From Luteitalea pratensis (GTDB lineage Bacteria > Acidobacteriota > Vicinamibacteria > Vicinamibacterales > Vicinamibacteraceae), in contig NZ_CP015136.1 in the NCBI RefSeq assembly GCF_001618865.1, positions 1-64,000 on the forward strand: a DNA stretch of 64,000 bases. The letters are read 5' to 3'. A model generated the notes under the pieces. That model was not told where the DNA came from. It ran no database searches and saw only the letters and a list, made by a program, of their open reading frames with translations. How positions within the stretch are numbered: position 1 is the first letter of the stretch; each line of letters opens with the position of its first letter. Below, piece by piece: positions 30,817 through 40,515 of this stretch. The position numbers were made by a program, and so were the translations under genes.

Positions 30817-30872
30817 TGCCTCATGCCTCATGCCTCATGCCGGAACGCTTGACGCCTAACGCTTGACGCCAC
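30817..30872. repeat. Eight-unit heptad array in the leuA-leuB spacer
   Basis: The array begins on the base after the leuA stop. Units in register are TGCCTCA three times, TGCCGGA, ACGCTTG, ACGCCTA, ACGCTTG and ACGCCAC. It contains both the TGCCTCA type and the ACGCCTA type seen after the AlkA-like gene at 61511, which links the arrays. Confidence 0.85.
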
Positions 30873-30950
30873 AAGGTCCTGTCGCCTTGTCCTTTCTCCT
30901 TCGGCGTTCTGCATTCGACGTTCGTCGCTGTCCTGGTCCATCATCACCAA

Positions 30951-32012
30951 ATGACTCGTTCGCTCGTGCTGCTTCCAGGCGACGGCATCGGCCCGGAGGT
31001 CGTCGCGGCCGCGGAGGTCGTGCTCCAGGCCGTCTGCCGCAAGTTCTCTCACCAGGTCGAGACCCGCTCCTTCACGATTGGCGGCGCGGCGTTGCGCGCC
31101 AAGCAGTCCGTCTATCCGGACGAGACCCGTGCGGCGTGCACGGCGGGCGAGCCGGTGTTGCTCGGGGCGGTCGGTGATCCCGCGTTCGATCACCTGCCAC
31201 GCGAGCAGAAGATCGAGACCGGCCTGCTGGCGCTCCGGTTCTCGATGGGCGTGTATGCGAACCTCCGGCCGGCCCGCGCGTGGGAGGGGCTCGAGGACGC
31301 CACGCCGTTCAAGCCGCAACGCACGGCGGGCACCGACCTGATCATCGTGCGCGAGTTGCTCGGGGGGCTCTATTTCGGGGAGCCGCGCGGCATCGCGTCC
31401 GATGGCCAGTCGGCGTACAACACCATGAAGTACAGCGTCGGCGAGGTGCAGCGCGTGGCGCGCGTGGCGTTCCTGCTCGCGCGGTCGCGCAGCAAGCGGT
31501 TGCTCTCGGTGGACAAGGCCAACGTGCTCGAGACGTCGCAACTGTGGCGCCGGACCGTGAACGCGATGGCCGCCGAGTACCCTGACGTCGCGCTCGAGCA
31601 CCAGTACGTGGATGCGTTCGCGATGAACCTCGCGTTGAACCCGACGCGCTACGACGTCGTGCTCACCGAGAACCTGTTCGGCGACATCCTCTCGGACGAG
31701 GCTGGCGCCGTGTCCGGATCGCTGGGACTCCTGCCGTCGGCCAGCCTGGGCGACGGGGGAGCCCTGTACGAGCCCGTGCATGGCTCGGCGCCAACGCTTG
31801 CCGGCCGCGACGTGGCCAATCCGGCGGGCGCGATCGGCTCGCTCGCGTTGGTGTTCCGCCACAGCTGGAAAGGGGAAGACGAGGCGCGTGCCATCGAGTC
31901 GGCCCTCGCACGGACGATTCGCGAGGGACATCGCACCGCGGACCTCGTGGCGCCTGGGCAGAAGGCGACCTCGTGTTCGCAGTTTGCCAGGCTCGTCGCC
32001 GAGCGCATCTGA
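30951..32012 (+). CDS. leuB: 3-isopropylmalate dehydrogenase
   Basis: NAD-dependent oxidative decarboxylase of 3-isopropylmalate. Typical motifs: [80 protein letters not shown], and the NAD site [20 protein letters not shown]. At 353 aa it has normal length. It lies 134 bp after leuA, across a heptad array that might weaken or punctuate the transcript, and 26 bp before an exported amidohydrolase. Confidence 0.96.
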   Translation: MTRSLVLLPGDGIGPEVVAAAEVVLQAVCRKFSHQVETRSFTIGGAALRAKQSVYPDETRAACTAGEPVLLGAVGDPAFDHLPREQKIETGLLALRFSMGVYANLRPARAWEGLEDATPFKPQRTAGTDLIIVRELLGGLYFGEPRGIASDGQSAYNTMKYSVGEVQRVARVAFLLARSRSKRLLSVDKANVLETSQLWRRTVNAMAAEYPDVALEHQYVDAFAMNLALNPTRYDVVLTENLFGDILSDEAGAVSGSLGLLPSASLGDGGALYEPVHGSAPTLAGRDVANPAGAIGSLALVFRHSWKGEDEARAIESALARTIREGHRTADLVAPGQKATSCSQFARLVAERI

Positions 32013-32038
32013 GGATGCAGCGTCACGGAGATCAACAC

Positions 32039-32941
32039 GTGCACACGTTCAGTATCCGCGCGGCGCTCGCCGCGGCCGTCATCGCCATCGCCGTCACATC
32101 GTCGATCGGGCCGCTGACCGCGAAGCAGGCACCACCCGCGCGCTTCGTGATCGACTCCCACCAGCACTGGCGCTCGGCGCCCGATTACATCCCGACGCTG
32201 GTGAAGACGTACCGCGCGCGCAACGCGATGGCGTGCGTGCTGACGCCGATCGACAGCCTCGGCGCGCTGATGGCGGCAGCGAAGCAGTATCCGGACGTCA
32301 TCATCCCGTACGGGTACCTCGACGTGGATCACCCCGATGCGCGCGCCCAACTCGAGACGTTCGCAAAGGCCGGCGTGAAGGGCATCAAGATGCATCGCCC
32401 CAAGCTGAACTGGGACGACTTCGGCTACTTCCCGCTCTACGGACGCATGCAGGAACTCGGACTCGTCGCCCTGTTCCATACCGGTATCGTCGCCGGCAAT
32501 GGCACCGGGGAGCCGGAGCAGTCGTCGATGGCACGCATGCGGCCGTCGTTCCTGCACACATTGGCGCGATCGTTTCCGGCGCTGAAGATCCAGGGCGCGC
32601 ATCTCGGCAATCCCTGGTACGACGAGGCTGCCGAAGCGGCGCGCTGGTCACCGAACCTGTACTTCGACGTCACCGGTTCGACCTTGCTGAAGAAGCAGCA
32701 CAACCTGAAGGTGTTCCGCGAGTACCTGTGGTGGGACGGACCGTCGACGCATACGCCGTCCACCGCTGTCTACGCGTTCGAGAAGATCGTGTTTGGCACC
32801 GACGAGCCTCCCGACGCGCTCGACGGCGTGCTCGCACGCTACGAAGCCATGCTCGACGCCAACGACGTGCCGGAAGCCAGTCGCCGCAAGATCTACGGCG
32901 AGACGATGGCGCGGTTGCTCGGCATCACGCCGCGGCCCTGA
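32039..32941 (+). CDS. Exported amidohydrolase (Amidohydrolase_2 type)
   Basis: A 300-aa metal-dependent hydrolase of the PF04909 type. It has an N-terminal signal peptide (about residues 1-30, an Ala/Val-rich core ending near TAKQA), then the HxH metal motif in [12 protein letters not shown] in [17 protein letters not shown] and the late FGTDEPP aspartate. The GTG start is chosen because GGAG sits 8 nt upstream; an ATG at 32015 directly beside the leuB stop has no spacing for a ribosome site. It may be co-transcribed with leuB. Substrate unknown; decarboxylases of the same family cannot be excluded. Confidence 0.78.
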   Translation: MHTFSIRAALAAAVIAIAVTSSIGPLTAKQAPPARFVIDSHQHWRSAPDYIPTLVKTYRARNAMACVLTPIDSLGALMAAAKQYPDVIIPYGYLDVDHPDARAQLETFAKAGVKGIKMHRPKLNWDDFGYFPLYGRMQELGLVALFHTGIVAGNGTGEPEQSSMARMRPSFLHTLARSFPALKIQGAHLGNPWYDEAAEAARWSPNLYFDVTGSTLLKKQHNLKVFREYLWWDGPSTHTPSTAVYAFEKIVFGTDEPPDALDGVLARYEAMLDANDVPEASRRKIYGETMARLLGITPRP

Positions 32942-32961
32942 ACGCAGGCACGGCCCCGCCC

Positions 32962-32967
32962 TATAAT
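32962..32967 (+). promoter_or_regulatory. mntA -10 box (leaderless pattern)
   Basis: A perfect TATAAT, 6 nt before the ATG of mntA, the same spacing as in leuC. No ribosome site. Confidence 0.55.
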
Positions 32968-32973
32968 CGCGCC

Positions 32974-33369
32974 ATGGATCCGCAGCAGCTCGCGGAGATT
33001 GCGCGGACGCACGACATCGAGCTGATTGTCCAGTTCGGCTCCTCCGTGCGCGGGCAGATGCATCCGCGTAGCGACGTCGACGTGGGCGTGCTCTACCGTC
33101 GGGTGCCCGATTCCTTCGCGGGGATCGCTGACCTGCAGACCGAACTGCAAGCACTGGTCGCCGATCGCCACGTGGACCTCGGGCTGCTCAACCACGCGGA
33201 CCCGCTCTTTCTGAAGCAGGTCATGGACCACGCGCGGTTGCTCCACGGGTCACCCCGGCGATTCCAGGAACTGAAGCTGTATGCGTTCAGGCGGTACCAG
33301 GACCATCGGCGCTTCCTCGACATGGAACGCGCCTACGTCGCCAGCACGATCGCGGGCCACGCCCGATGA
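32974..33369 (+). CDS. mntA: MntA-type nucleotidyltransferase antitoxin
   Basis: A 131-aa minimal nucleotidyltransferase. The signature GSS-x10-DVD is present (QFGSSVRGQMHPRSDVDVGV), with the distal acidic residue in HVDLGLLN. In characterised MntA-HepT systems the antitoxin neutralises HepT by transferring AMP to a tyrosine. The last 4 nt overlap the hepT start (ATGA). Its ATG lies 6 nt after a TATAAT box and has no ribosome site. It opens the accessory region. Confidence 0.87.
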   Translation: MDPQQLAEIARTHDIELIVQFGSSVRGQMHPRSDVDVGVLYRRVPDSFAGIADLQTELQALVADRHVDLGLLNHADPLFLKQVMDHARLLHGSPRRFQELKLYAFRRYQDHRRFLDMERAYVASTIAGHAR

Positions 33370-33785
33370 CGATCGATCCGGAGTTGGTGACGCGCAAGCT
33401 GCTCCTCATTGCGGCCGACCTCGCGGCGCTGGGGCCGATTCGCGCCCGTGGAGCCGACGCGTACCTGCAGAACTGGATCGACCAAGCCGTCGTCGAGCGA
33501 TACCTCGAGCGGATGGTCGGGCGCATGATCGACGTGAACTACCATGTCATCACAGGCAGCGGACACCCGCCGCCAGCTGACTACCACGCGTCGTTCGTGC
33601 GCCTGGCAGAGATCGGTGTCCTCGATCCCGCGTTCGCGAAGCGAATCGCCCGCTCCGCCGGCCTGCGGAATCGGCTCGTCCACGACTACGAAGGGCTCGA
33701 TCACAGCAAGGTGTTCGCGGCGCTGGTCGAGGCGCTCGAGGACGTCCCGCAATTCCTCGATCGCATCAATAGCCACATCGCATAG
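33366..33785 (+). CDS. hepT: HepT-type HEPN ribonuclease toxin
   Basis: A 139-aa HEPN-domain protein (DUF86/HepT). The RX4HXY motif is intact in RNRLVHDY, so both the RNase residues (R, H) and the tyrosine that MntA modifies are present. It overlaps mntA by 4 nt, a standard toxin-antitoxin arrangement with the antitoxin first. Both genes look complete. Confidence 0.87.
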   Translation: MTIDPELVTRKLLLIAADLAALGPIRARGADAYLQNWIDQAVVERYLERMVGRMIDVNYHVITGSGHPPPADYHASFVRLAEIGVLDPAFAKRIARSAGLRNRLVHDYEGLDHSKVFAALVEALEDVPQFLDRINSHIA

Positions 33786-33898
33786 CACTCGGCGATTGAC
33801 GAGGGCCGGTTTTACACGGCCATGAAGCGCCGCGGGGTACGCTGGGCACAGATCGATATTGCGCGGGCGAGCGGGTCATTGCTGAAGTGGAGGTCCAG

Positions 33899-35035
33899 AT
33901 GAGACGGATTACGGTAGTTGCGTCTGTCCTGATCGTCGTTGCGGCGATCGCTGCCCTCTACGCGCAGCAGCCGAAGTCCTCGCCGCCGGTGTTGCGACTC
34001 GACACCATCAAGCTCCCCGAGGGGTTCACGATCAGCATCTGGGCGCAGGGTGTGAACAACGCGCGACAGATGGCGGTGGGAAGCAAGGGGACGGTTTTTG
34101 TCGGGAGCTTGCAGGCCGGGCTCGTGCACGCCGTCGTCGACACCGACGGCGATCACAAGGCCGACAAGACCTACGTGATCGCGAAGGGACTCGGCCAGCC
34201 GAGCGGCGTCGCCTTCAAGGACGGCGCGCTGTACGTGGCAGACATCAGCAAGATCTATCGCTTCGATGACATCGAAGCACACCTCGCCACGCCGCCAAAG
34301 CCGGTGCTGATCACGAGCGAGTACCCCACCGAAGGCCACCACGGCTGGAAGTTCATCGCGTTCGGGCCCGACGGCTGGCTCTACGTGCCGGTGGGCGCTC
34401 CGTGCAACGTCTGCGACAAGCGCGGCGAGAACCCGGTCTTCGCGTCGGTGACCCGGATCAAGCCGGACGGCAGCGGGCGCGAGGTCTGGACGCACGGCAT
34501 CCGCAACAGCGTCGGCTTCGACTGGCACCCGATCACGAAGGGGCTCTTCCTCACCTCCAACGGGCGCGACATGATGGGCGACGACGTTCCACCGGATACG
34601 CTGAACTACGCCCCGAAGGCGGGCATGGATTTCGGCTTCCCGTACTGTCATGCGGGCGATGTGGCCGATCCGGAGTTCGGCTCGAAGCGGCAGTGCAGCG
34701 AGTTCACGAAGCCGGCCCAGAAGCTCGGCGCGCACGTGGCTGCGATCGGCGCCCGCTTCTACACGGGCACGGCATTTCCGGCCGAGTATCGCAACCAGTT
34801 GTTCATCGCGGAGCACGGCTCCTGGAATCGCACCACACCGGTCGGTTATCGCGTCACCGTCGTGACCACCGATGCGCAGGCCGACGTCACGGGCTACAAG
34901 CCGTTCGCCGAGGGCTGGCTGCAGGGCCGCGAGGCCTGGGGTCGCCCGGCCGATGTGCAACCGTTGCCTGACGGGTCGCTGCTGGTGAGCGACGACAAGT
35001 CCGACGTCATCTATCGCATCAGCTACGGACGCTAG
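33899..35035 (+). CDS. PQQ-dependent sugar dehydrogenase-like protein (GSDH/sorbosone type)
   Basis: A 378-aa exported beta-propeller of the glucose/sorbosone dehydrogenase family. A signal peptide (about 1-24, hydrophobic core ending near LYAQQ) precedes LPEGFTISIWAQGVNNARQMAV, the family opening. Typical segments include HGWKFIAFGPDGWLYVPVGAPCN, THGIRNSVGFDWHP and FIAEHGSWNR. A CNVCD pair and further cysteines may form disulfides. GGAGG 5 nt before the ATG sets the start. It probably oxidises a sugar or related compound in the periplasm using PQQ; the true substrate is unknown. Confidence 0.85.
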   Translation: MRRITVVASVLIVVAAIAALYAQQPKSSPPVLRLDTIKLPEGFTISIWAQGVNNARQMAVGSKGTVFVGSLQAGLVHAVVDTDGDHKADKTYVIAKGLGQPSGVAFKDGALYVADISKIYRFDDIEAHLATPPKPVLITSEYPTEGHHGWKFIAFGPDGWLYVPVGAPCNVCDKRGENPVFASVTRIKPDGSGREVWTHGIRNSVGFDWHPITKGLFLTSNGRDMMGDDVPPDTLNYAPKAGMDFGFPYCHAGDVADPEFGSKRQCSEFTKPAQKLGAHVAAIGARFYTGTAFPAEYRNQLFIAEHGSWNRTTPVGYRVTVVTTDAQADVTGYKPFAEGWLQGREAWGRPADVQPLPDGSLLVSDDKSDVIYRISYGR

Positions 35036-35102
35036 CGACGGGGTGACGAGGCGCGCCGCACACCGCGGCAGCCATGCGACTCCCATAGACTCGTATGCAC
35101 GC

Positions 35103-36827
35103 ATGCACGCATACGACCTCATCCTTACGATCACCGGAGGGCTGGCCGCGGCCCTCTGCCTCGGCTATTTCACCCAACGGCTCGGCCTCTCGCCGATCGT
35201 GGGTTACCTGCTGGCGGGCACGCTGGTCGGGCCGCACACGCCCGGATTCGTCGCCGACGCCGCGATGGCCGAGCAACTGGCCGAGATCGGCGTCATCCTC
35301 CTGATGTTCGGCGTTGGCCTGCAGTTTCATGTGGAAGAGCTGCTGGCGGTTCGGCGTGTCGCCATTCCTGGTGCGATCGCCCAGAGTGCCGTCGCCACCG
35401 CGCTCGGTGCGGTCGTCGCGCATGCCTTCGGCTGGACGTGGTCGGCGGGCCTCATCTTCGGCATGGCCCTCGCCGTCGCGAGCACTGTCGTCCTGGTCCG
35501 TGTCCTCGCCGACAACAACGACCTGCACACGCAGGCCGGGCACATCGCGGTCGGCTGGCTGGTGGTCGAGGATCTCTTCACGGTCCTGGCGCTGGTCCTG
35601 CTGCCGGCGCTGTATGGCGACAGCTCCGGCGCCACGCCGCTCTGGCTCGCGCTCGGCCTGACGATCCTCAAGGTCGGAGCGCTCGTTGCCTTCACCGCGG
35701 TCGTCGGCACGAGGGTCATCCCGCGGCTGCTCGACTACGTGGCGGCGACCCGCTCGCGCGAGCTGTTCACGCTGACCGTGCTCGTGCTGGCGCTCGGCAT
35801 CGCCGTCGGATCGGCGCTCCTGTTCAGCGTCTCGATGGCCCTCGGCGCGTTCCTCGCCGGCATGGTCGTCGGACGATCCGAGTACAGCCTGCGCGCGGCG
35901 TCCGATGCGCTGCCGATGCGCGATGCGTTCGCGGTGCTCTTCTTCGTGTCGGTCGGGATGCTGCTCGATCCGCGTTCATTGATCGATGCCCCTGGCCTCG
36001 TCGTCGGCGCGCTGGCGGTCGTGCTGATCGGCAAGCCAGCGGTCGCCCTGCTCTTCGTGTGGCTGCTGCGCTACCCGTTCAAGGCCGCACTGACCACGGC
36101 TATCGCGCTCGCTCAGATCGGGGAGTTCTCGTTCATCCTCGCGAGCGTCGGACGCGATCTGGGTGTCCTCGGGCCGGGCGCCACCAACGCGCTCGCCGCG
36201 ACCGCCATCGTGTCGATCGTCGTCAATCCGCTGGCCTACCGGTTGATCGATCCCATCACGCGATGGGTCAAGGCACGCCCGGCGCTGCTCGCCGTTCTCG
36301 ATCGATCAGCGCCCGTCGATGCGCAATCGGACGCGCCGCGTCGGCCAGATGCCGAGCACCGCGCCGTGGTCGTCGGGTACGGCCCCACGGGACGGACGGT
36401 CGTGCGCCTGCTTCGCGATAACGACATCACACCGACCGTCATCGACCTCAACATCGATGCGGTGCGCACGCTGCGGGAGGCCGGCATCGACGCGGTCTAC
36501 GGCGACGCGATGCGCCCCGAGACGCTCGCGGCGGCGGGCGTGCCCTCGGCCTCGCACCTGATCCTGGGTTCGGCGGGGATGGCCAACGGCGACGAGGTGA
36601 TCCGGCTCGCACGCCAACTCAATCCAGGTGTGCGCGTGCTCGCGCGCACCGACTACGTGCGCGACGTGCCGCCGCTCAAGCAGGCGGGGGCCACTGCCGT
36701 GTACTCCGGTGAAGGCGAGGTTGGGCTCGCGTTTGTCGGCGACATCCTCGCCGTGCTCGGCGCGACGCCGGAGCAGATCGACCGCGAACGCCGCCGCGCG
36801 CGCATCGAACTCTTCACGGGAGGGTAG
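35103..36827 (+). CDS. CPA2-type cation:proton antiporter with RCK domain (KefB/YbaL-like)
   Basis: A 574-aa membrane transporter. About twelve hydrophobic segments fill residues 1-395 (LGLSPIVGYLLAGTLVGPHTPGF is a family hallmark). A cytoplasmic TrkA-N/RCK domain follows (HRAVVVGYGPTGRTVVRLL, a dinucleotide-binding fold). No TrkA-C domain is evident after it. Likely role: K+ or Na+ efflux in exchange for protons, gated by nucleotide binding. The ATG at 35103 (MHAYDLILTITGG) begins the conserved part; the open frame extends further upstream. Its end overlaps the convergent carbonic anhydrase by 14 bp. Confidence 0.87.
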   Translation: MHAYDLILTITGGLAAALCLGYFTQRLGLSPIVGYLLAGTLVGPHTPGFVADAAMAEQLAEIGVILLMFGVGLQFHVEELLAVRRVAIPGAIAQSAVATALGAVVAHAFGWTWSAGLIFGMALAVASTVVLVRVLADNNDLHTQAGHIAVGWLVVEDLFTVLALVLLPALYGDSSGATPLWLALGLTILKVGALVAFTAVVGTRVIPRLLDYVAATRSRELFTLTVLVLALGIAVGSALLFSVSMALGAFLAGMVVGRSEYSLRAASDALPMRDAFAVLFFVSVGMLLDPRSLIDAPGLVVGALAVVLIGKPAVALLFVWLLRYPFKAALTTAIALAQIGEFSFILASVGRDLGVLGPGATNALAATAIVSIVVNPLAYRLIDPITRWVKARPALLAVLDRSAPVDAQSDAPRRPDAEHRAVVVGYGPTGRTVVRLLRDNDITPTVIDLNIDAVRTLREAGIDAVYGDAMRPETLAAAGVPSASHLILGSAGMANGDEVIRLARQLNPGVRVLARTDYVRDVPPLKQAGATAVYSGEGEVGLAFVGDILAVLGATPEQIDRERRRARIELFTGG

Positions 36828-37719
36828 TAGACGCCAGCACGACCGGCTCGGTGACGACGGGGCGGCCGTTGAGCGGCTGCGTCGGCCGGAAGTTGTCGTG
36901 GATGATGGCGGTGAAGGCACGAATCTGATCCGCCGAGAGCTGGATCGGCATCGTCATCACGATCCACTGGACGCCTTCCGTGCATGGCGGTGTGGTCAGC
37001 GAGCCCTCGTAGCGATACGACGTGCGACTGCTCGGCAGCAAGTCATCCACGTCGACATTCACATGCGGGTAGTGGGTCTCCAGACCCTTCTGCGTCGGCA
37101 GATTGTTCCAAATCGGGTCGAAGGCGTGATTGTGCGCGCCCTGCTCGATGAGGACGCCGACGACAGCGAGCCTGCCACCTGCCGACGTGTGCACCATGTG
37201 CATCTCCATCGGGAAGTGCCGGCCCTTCAGGGTGTGCTCGCTCGGGTTGTGGAAGTGGTACTGCACCAGGCCATACGCCTGGCCGCCCATGGTCAGCGTG
37301 TCGCCACCGGCGTAGTTGACCTGGATCGTGTGTCCGTTGTTGATGCCGTCGGCCACGTGTTCGTGATGCGCGATCTGGAGCTTGGCCGCAGGGAAGCGCA
37401 TCTTCAAGGTCGCCGCCGCCTCGACCGGCGTCGCGTCAGCGAGATCTATGGGCGATTGCGCTCGTCCTTCGCTGCATGCTCTGAATTTCGGGCTGAGCGC
37501 ACCCCACCGGCTCGGGCCCTCGTCGGCCTCGTAGTGCCAGACGGGATCGCCGGCAACAGGCGCCACCGACGGCCTCGTCGTGGCATCTCGCGGCGCGGTC
37601 TGCGCAGCCGGCTCCATCGGCCGCTCCGCGGGCGCGCTGCACGCCACGACGGCGACCGTCGTGGCGGCCGCGATCGTCGTGGCCAGGCGTCGGACCAACT
37701 GACAGACGTACGTCGACAT
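36814..37719 (-). CDS. Alpha-carbonic anhydrase, exported
   Basis: A 301-aa alpha-class carbonic anhydrase interconverting CO2 and bicarbonate outside the cytoplasm. The N-terminus has a hydrophobic export segment ending VAVVAC, a possible lipobox. Conserved parts: HYEADEGPSRWGALSPKF, RAQSPIDL, and zinc-site histidines in QYHFHNPSEH and EMHMVH, then YEGSLTTPPCTEGVQW. All key residues appear present. The start is set at MSTYVCQL, giving a proper signal sequence. Its 3' end overlaps the convergent antiporter gene. Confidence 0.9.
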   Translation of the reverse strand: MSTYVCQLVRRLATTIAAATTVAVVACSAPAERPMEPAAQTAPRDATTRPSVAPVAGDPVWHYEADEGPSRWGALSPKFRACSEGRAQSPIDLADATPVEAAATLKMRFPAAKLQIAHHEHVADGINNGHTIQVNYAGGDTLTMGGQAYGLVQYHFHNPSEHTLKGRHFPMEMHMVHTSAGGRLAVVGVLIEQGAHNHAFDPIWNNLPTQKGLETHYPHVNVDVDDLLPSSRTSYRYEGSLTTPPCTEGVQWIVMTMPIQLSADQIRAFTAIIHDNFRPTQPLNGRPVVTEPVVLASTTLP

Positions 37720-37867
37720 GACTACGCCCCCTCCGGGATCTTGCTCTGGACGCCCGGCAAAGTCACGTGGCGCCTCGGCAAAGCATTCCAGCCTCGCCGG
37801 ACTGACGGTCAAGAACTTCAACCGCGCGGGCATGGTCAGCCGGCGAGAGGTCCCGCAGGATTGGCCC

Positions 37868-39223
37868 ATGAGCGCCAGCCGCATCTTCGAGGCCCACGAA
37901 CGCGAGGCTCACATCCTCGTTGCCGTCGTTGTTGCCACGCTGTGTGTGGCGCTGCCGGCCTCTGCGCAGTCGCCGCTGTCGCTTGCGGACGCAATCGCGC
38001 GCGCGAAGGCGCACAACCCCGACGCCGGGACGGCAGCAGCAGCCGAGCGGGAAGCGGTCGACCGCGTGACCCAGGCCCGCGGCGGCTACTTCCCGAAGGT
38101 GGACGTTGCGGAATCCTGGCAGCGCGGCAACCACCCGGTGTTCGCGTTCAGCTCGTTGCTCGCGCAGCGGCAGTTCACCGCGGCCGACCTCGCTCTTGAT
38201 GCGATCAATCACCCCGACGCCACCGACAACTTCCGCGCGGCAGTCTCCGTCGAGCAGTCGCTGTTCGATCGCACCACGTCGGCCAACGTCCGAGCCGCGT
38301 CGATCGGGCAGGACATGGCAGCCACCGGCAGGCGGCTGGTCGACCACGACCTGACGGCGGCAGTGACCGACGCGTTCGGCGGCGTCCTCATCGCCGCCGC
38401 GACTGTCCGTTCGGAAGCGGCCGCGATCGAGACCGCTCGGGCAGACCGTGAACTGGCCGGCAACCGCCGCGACGCCGGTCGCGTGACCGACGCCGATGTC
38501 CTGCAGCTGGATGTCCAACTCGCACGCACTCTCGAACGGCAGGTGCAGGCATCGTCGGACGAACGCATCGCGCGCGCCCGTCTGAATCAACTGATGGGCG
38601 AGCCCCTGAACGCAATGTTCTCACTCGACCTTACGCCAACGGCAATCGCCATCGACGTCACCAATCACGACGGCCTCGAAGCGGAAGCATTGACGAACAG
38701 GCCCGAAGTCGCGCTCGCCAGGCAGAAGGAACATCTGGCGGCTGCAACGGTAGACGCGGCGAAGGCCGCGTTCCTGCCGCAGGTGGCTGCGCAAGGCGTG
38801 TGGGAACTGAACGGCGGCGCGTGGAAGGCGCGGTCCTCGAGTTGGGTAGCTGGCGCCGTCGTCCGGATCAACCTGTTCCATGGTCTTGCCGACAATGCAC
38901 GGCTCGCCGATGCGCGTGAGGCGGCGACGCGTTGCGCACTCGAAAGGGTCAAGGCCGAGACCATGGCGCGGCTCGATGTGCAGATTGCGATTGCCCGCCT
39001 CGAGGCCGCGCGTGCCAGCGAAGCGGTAGGACGGGCGGCCGCCGATCAGGCACGAGAGAGCCGCCGCATCATCCGGGACCGCTACGAGAGCGGCCTCACG
39101 GATGCCGCCATGCTGCTTCGCTCGGCCGACGCCGTCGAACAGGCCGATGCCCAACAAATCGCTGCGCGCGTGAACGTGCTCACGGCGACGGCGACCCTGC
39201 AACGAGCGGTAGGAAGGCCATGA
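37868..39223 (+). CDS. TolC-like outer-membrane efflux protein
   Basis: A 451-aa outer-membrane factor. A signal peptide (residues about 12-36, ending LPASAQS) is followed by two long alpha-helical TolC repeats (LSLADAIARAKAHNPDAG and the late ESRRIIRDRYESGLTDAAMLL, each opening or closing a barrel unit). AGGA 7 nt before the ATG at 37868 supports the start. The stop overlaps the next start as ATGA, so it was built to be co-expressed with the membrane-fusion protein downstream, which is truncated. Confidence 0.88.
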   Translation: MSASRIFEAHEREAHILVAVVVATLCVALPASAQSPLSLADAIARAKAHNPDAGTAAAAEREAVDRVTQARGGYFPKVDVAESWQRGNHPVFAFSSLLAQRQFTAADLALDAINHPDATDNFRAAVSVEQSLFDRTTSANVRAASIGQDMAATGRRLVDHDLTAAVTDAFGGVLIAAATVRSEAAAIETARADRELAGNRRDAGRVTDADVLQLDVQLARTLERQVQASSDERIARARLNQLMGEPLNAMFSLDLTPTAIAIDVTNHDGLEAEALTNRPEVALARQKEHLAAATVDAAKAAFLPQVAAQGVWELNGGAWKARSSSWVAGAVVRINLFHGLADNARLADAREAATRCALERVKAETMARLDVQIAIARLEAARASEAVGRAAADQARESRRIIRDRYESGLTDAAMLLRSADAVEQADAQQIAARVNVLTATATLQRAVGRP

Positions 39224-40209
39224 AACAAGAACCTGTTTGCGTGAGTCACGTCGTTGTTGTGGGCGTGGCGACGGCACTCCTGATGGCTGCGGCGCTGGCC
39301 GGATGCCCGGGTCGCCAGGCCGCCGCCGCTCCGGCGGACGCGGCAGAGCCCATTTCCGTCAACGTCGGCACGGTTGCGATGACGGACGTGGCAACGGCGA
39401 TCGATTCGGGTGGCGTGGTCGAGGCTCGAACGACCGCCACGATCACGGCGCGGATCCTGGCGCCGGTGCGCGAAGTCCTTGTGTCGCCAGGCGATCGGGT
39501 TCGAGCAGGCCAGAGGCTCATCGTGCTCGATGGCGACGATCTCGCCGCCGGCGCCCGTGCCGCGCGCTCTGCGGCCAGCGCCGCCGAACAGGGCTTGAAG
39601 GCGGCCGCAGCCGAACTCATGGGCGCCGAGGCCGGCCTGACGCTGGCCCGTGCGTCCCACGATCGCATCGCCAGCCTGCAGGCCACGCAGTCGGCCACCG
39701 CGCAGGAGCTCGATGACGTCACGGCGACGCTGCGGAGCGCCGAAGCGCGCGTCGCCGGCGCGTCCGCGCGGGCGTTGCAGGCCGCGTCGGCAATCGAGAG
39801 TGCCAGAGCTGCCGGCGACCAGGCGAGCATCATCGACTCCTTCACCACGATTGCCGCGCCGTTCGAGGGCCTGATCACCGAGAACATGGTCGAGCCAGGG
39901 AACATGGCGTCACCTGGCATGCCCCTTCTTCGCCTGGAGGACACACGCGGGTTCCGCCTCGAGGATCGGACCGCAGAGGAGCGGGTCGCACGTCAGGTAC
40001 CCACACACGAAGCCTGTCGTCGCGCCACCGCCACCGGCGCGCATCGGCGACAGGTCGCGGGTCGCGACTTTCTCCAGGAGCGCAGCAGGATCGATCTGGT
40101 TCGATCCAGAACCGCTGCTCAAGCGATGCGGATCGCCATGCGGGAATACCACGATGTCGCCAGGCGACAGATCGACCTCGGGCTCGCCGTCCAGGCACAC
40201 GCGCGCTGA
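39220..40209 (+). pseudogene. Truncated RND membrane-fusion protein (fused to antisense araC)
   Basis: The frame starts as a normal periplasmic adaptor: lipobox LAGC with Cys29, then the biotinyl-lipoyl part (ARILAPVREVLVSPGDRVRAGQRLIVLDGD), a coiled-coil hairpin, and the returning half ending in PGMPLLRLEDTRGFRLE at about residue 248. From about 39963 the reading frame runs antisense through an AraC-like gene and the sequence no longer resembles an adaptor. The beta-barrel and membrane-proximal domains are missing, as is the RND pump gene that should follow. Probably non-functional. AGGAAGG precedes the ATG. Confidence 0.85.
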
Positions 40210-40380
40210 CCCATCCACGACGAAGTGGTAGATCAACATGTGCGGCGCGCCGGGTGCCAGCGCTGGGGTCAGGACGCGACAGTGGGGCGTCGAGAGCCGC
40301 CAGGGCGACGAGAACTCCGCCCTGAAGAACACCGCCCCCTTCAACCGCACGCCGTTCAACACCTCGGAGAACGCGTCCAT
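39910..40380 (-). pseudogene. Truncated AraC-family regulator (cupin domain only)
   Basis: MDAFSEVLNGVRLKGAVFF opens the cupin_6-type N-terminal domain of AraC regulators; LSPGDIVVFPHGDPH and TTGFVCGYLTCDPLLCGPIL follow. After that, at about 39963, the frame runs antisense into the adaptor gene and the two helix-turn-helix motifs expected at the C-terminus are absent. Only about 140 genuine residues of an expected 300 remain. The break coincides with that in the adaptor gene, so a single deletion or rearrangement explains both. Confidence 0.82.
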
Positions 40381-40515
40381 CCTCCTCCGGCTTCGTCAGG
40401 ACGCCGCCGACACGTCACGGCGCCCGTGCAACGCATTCTAAGCCCGCCGAACCCGCGACCCGTCGCATCACGCGCAAGGTGTGCTCCTGTGTTCCCCGGT
40501 GCGCAGAGGCGTGCC

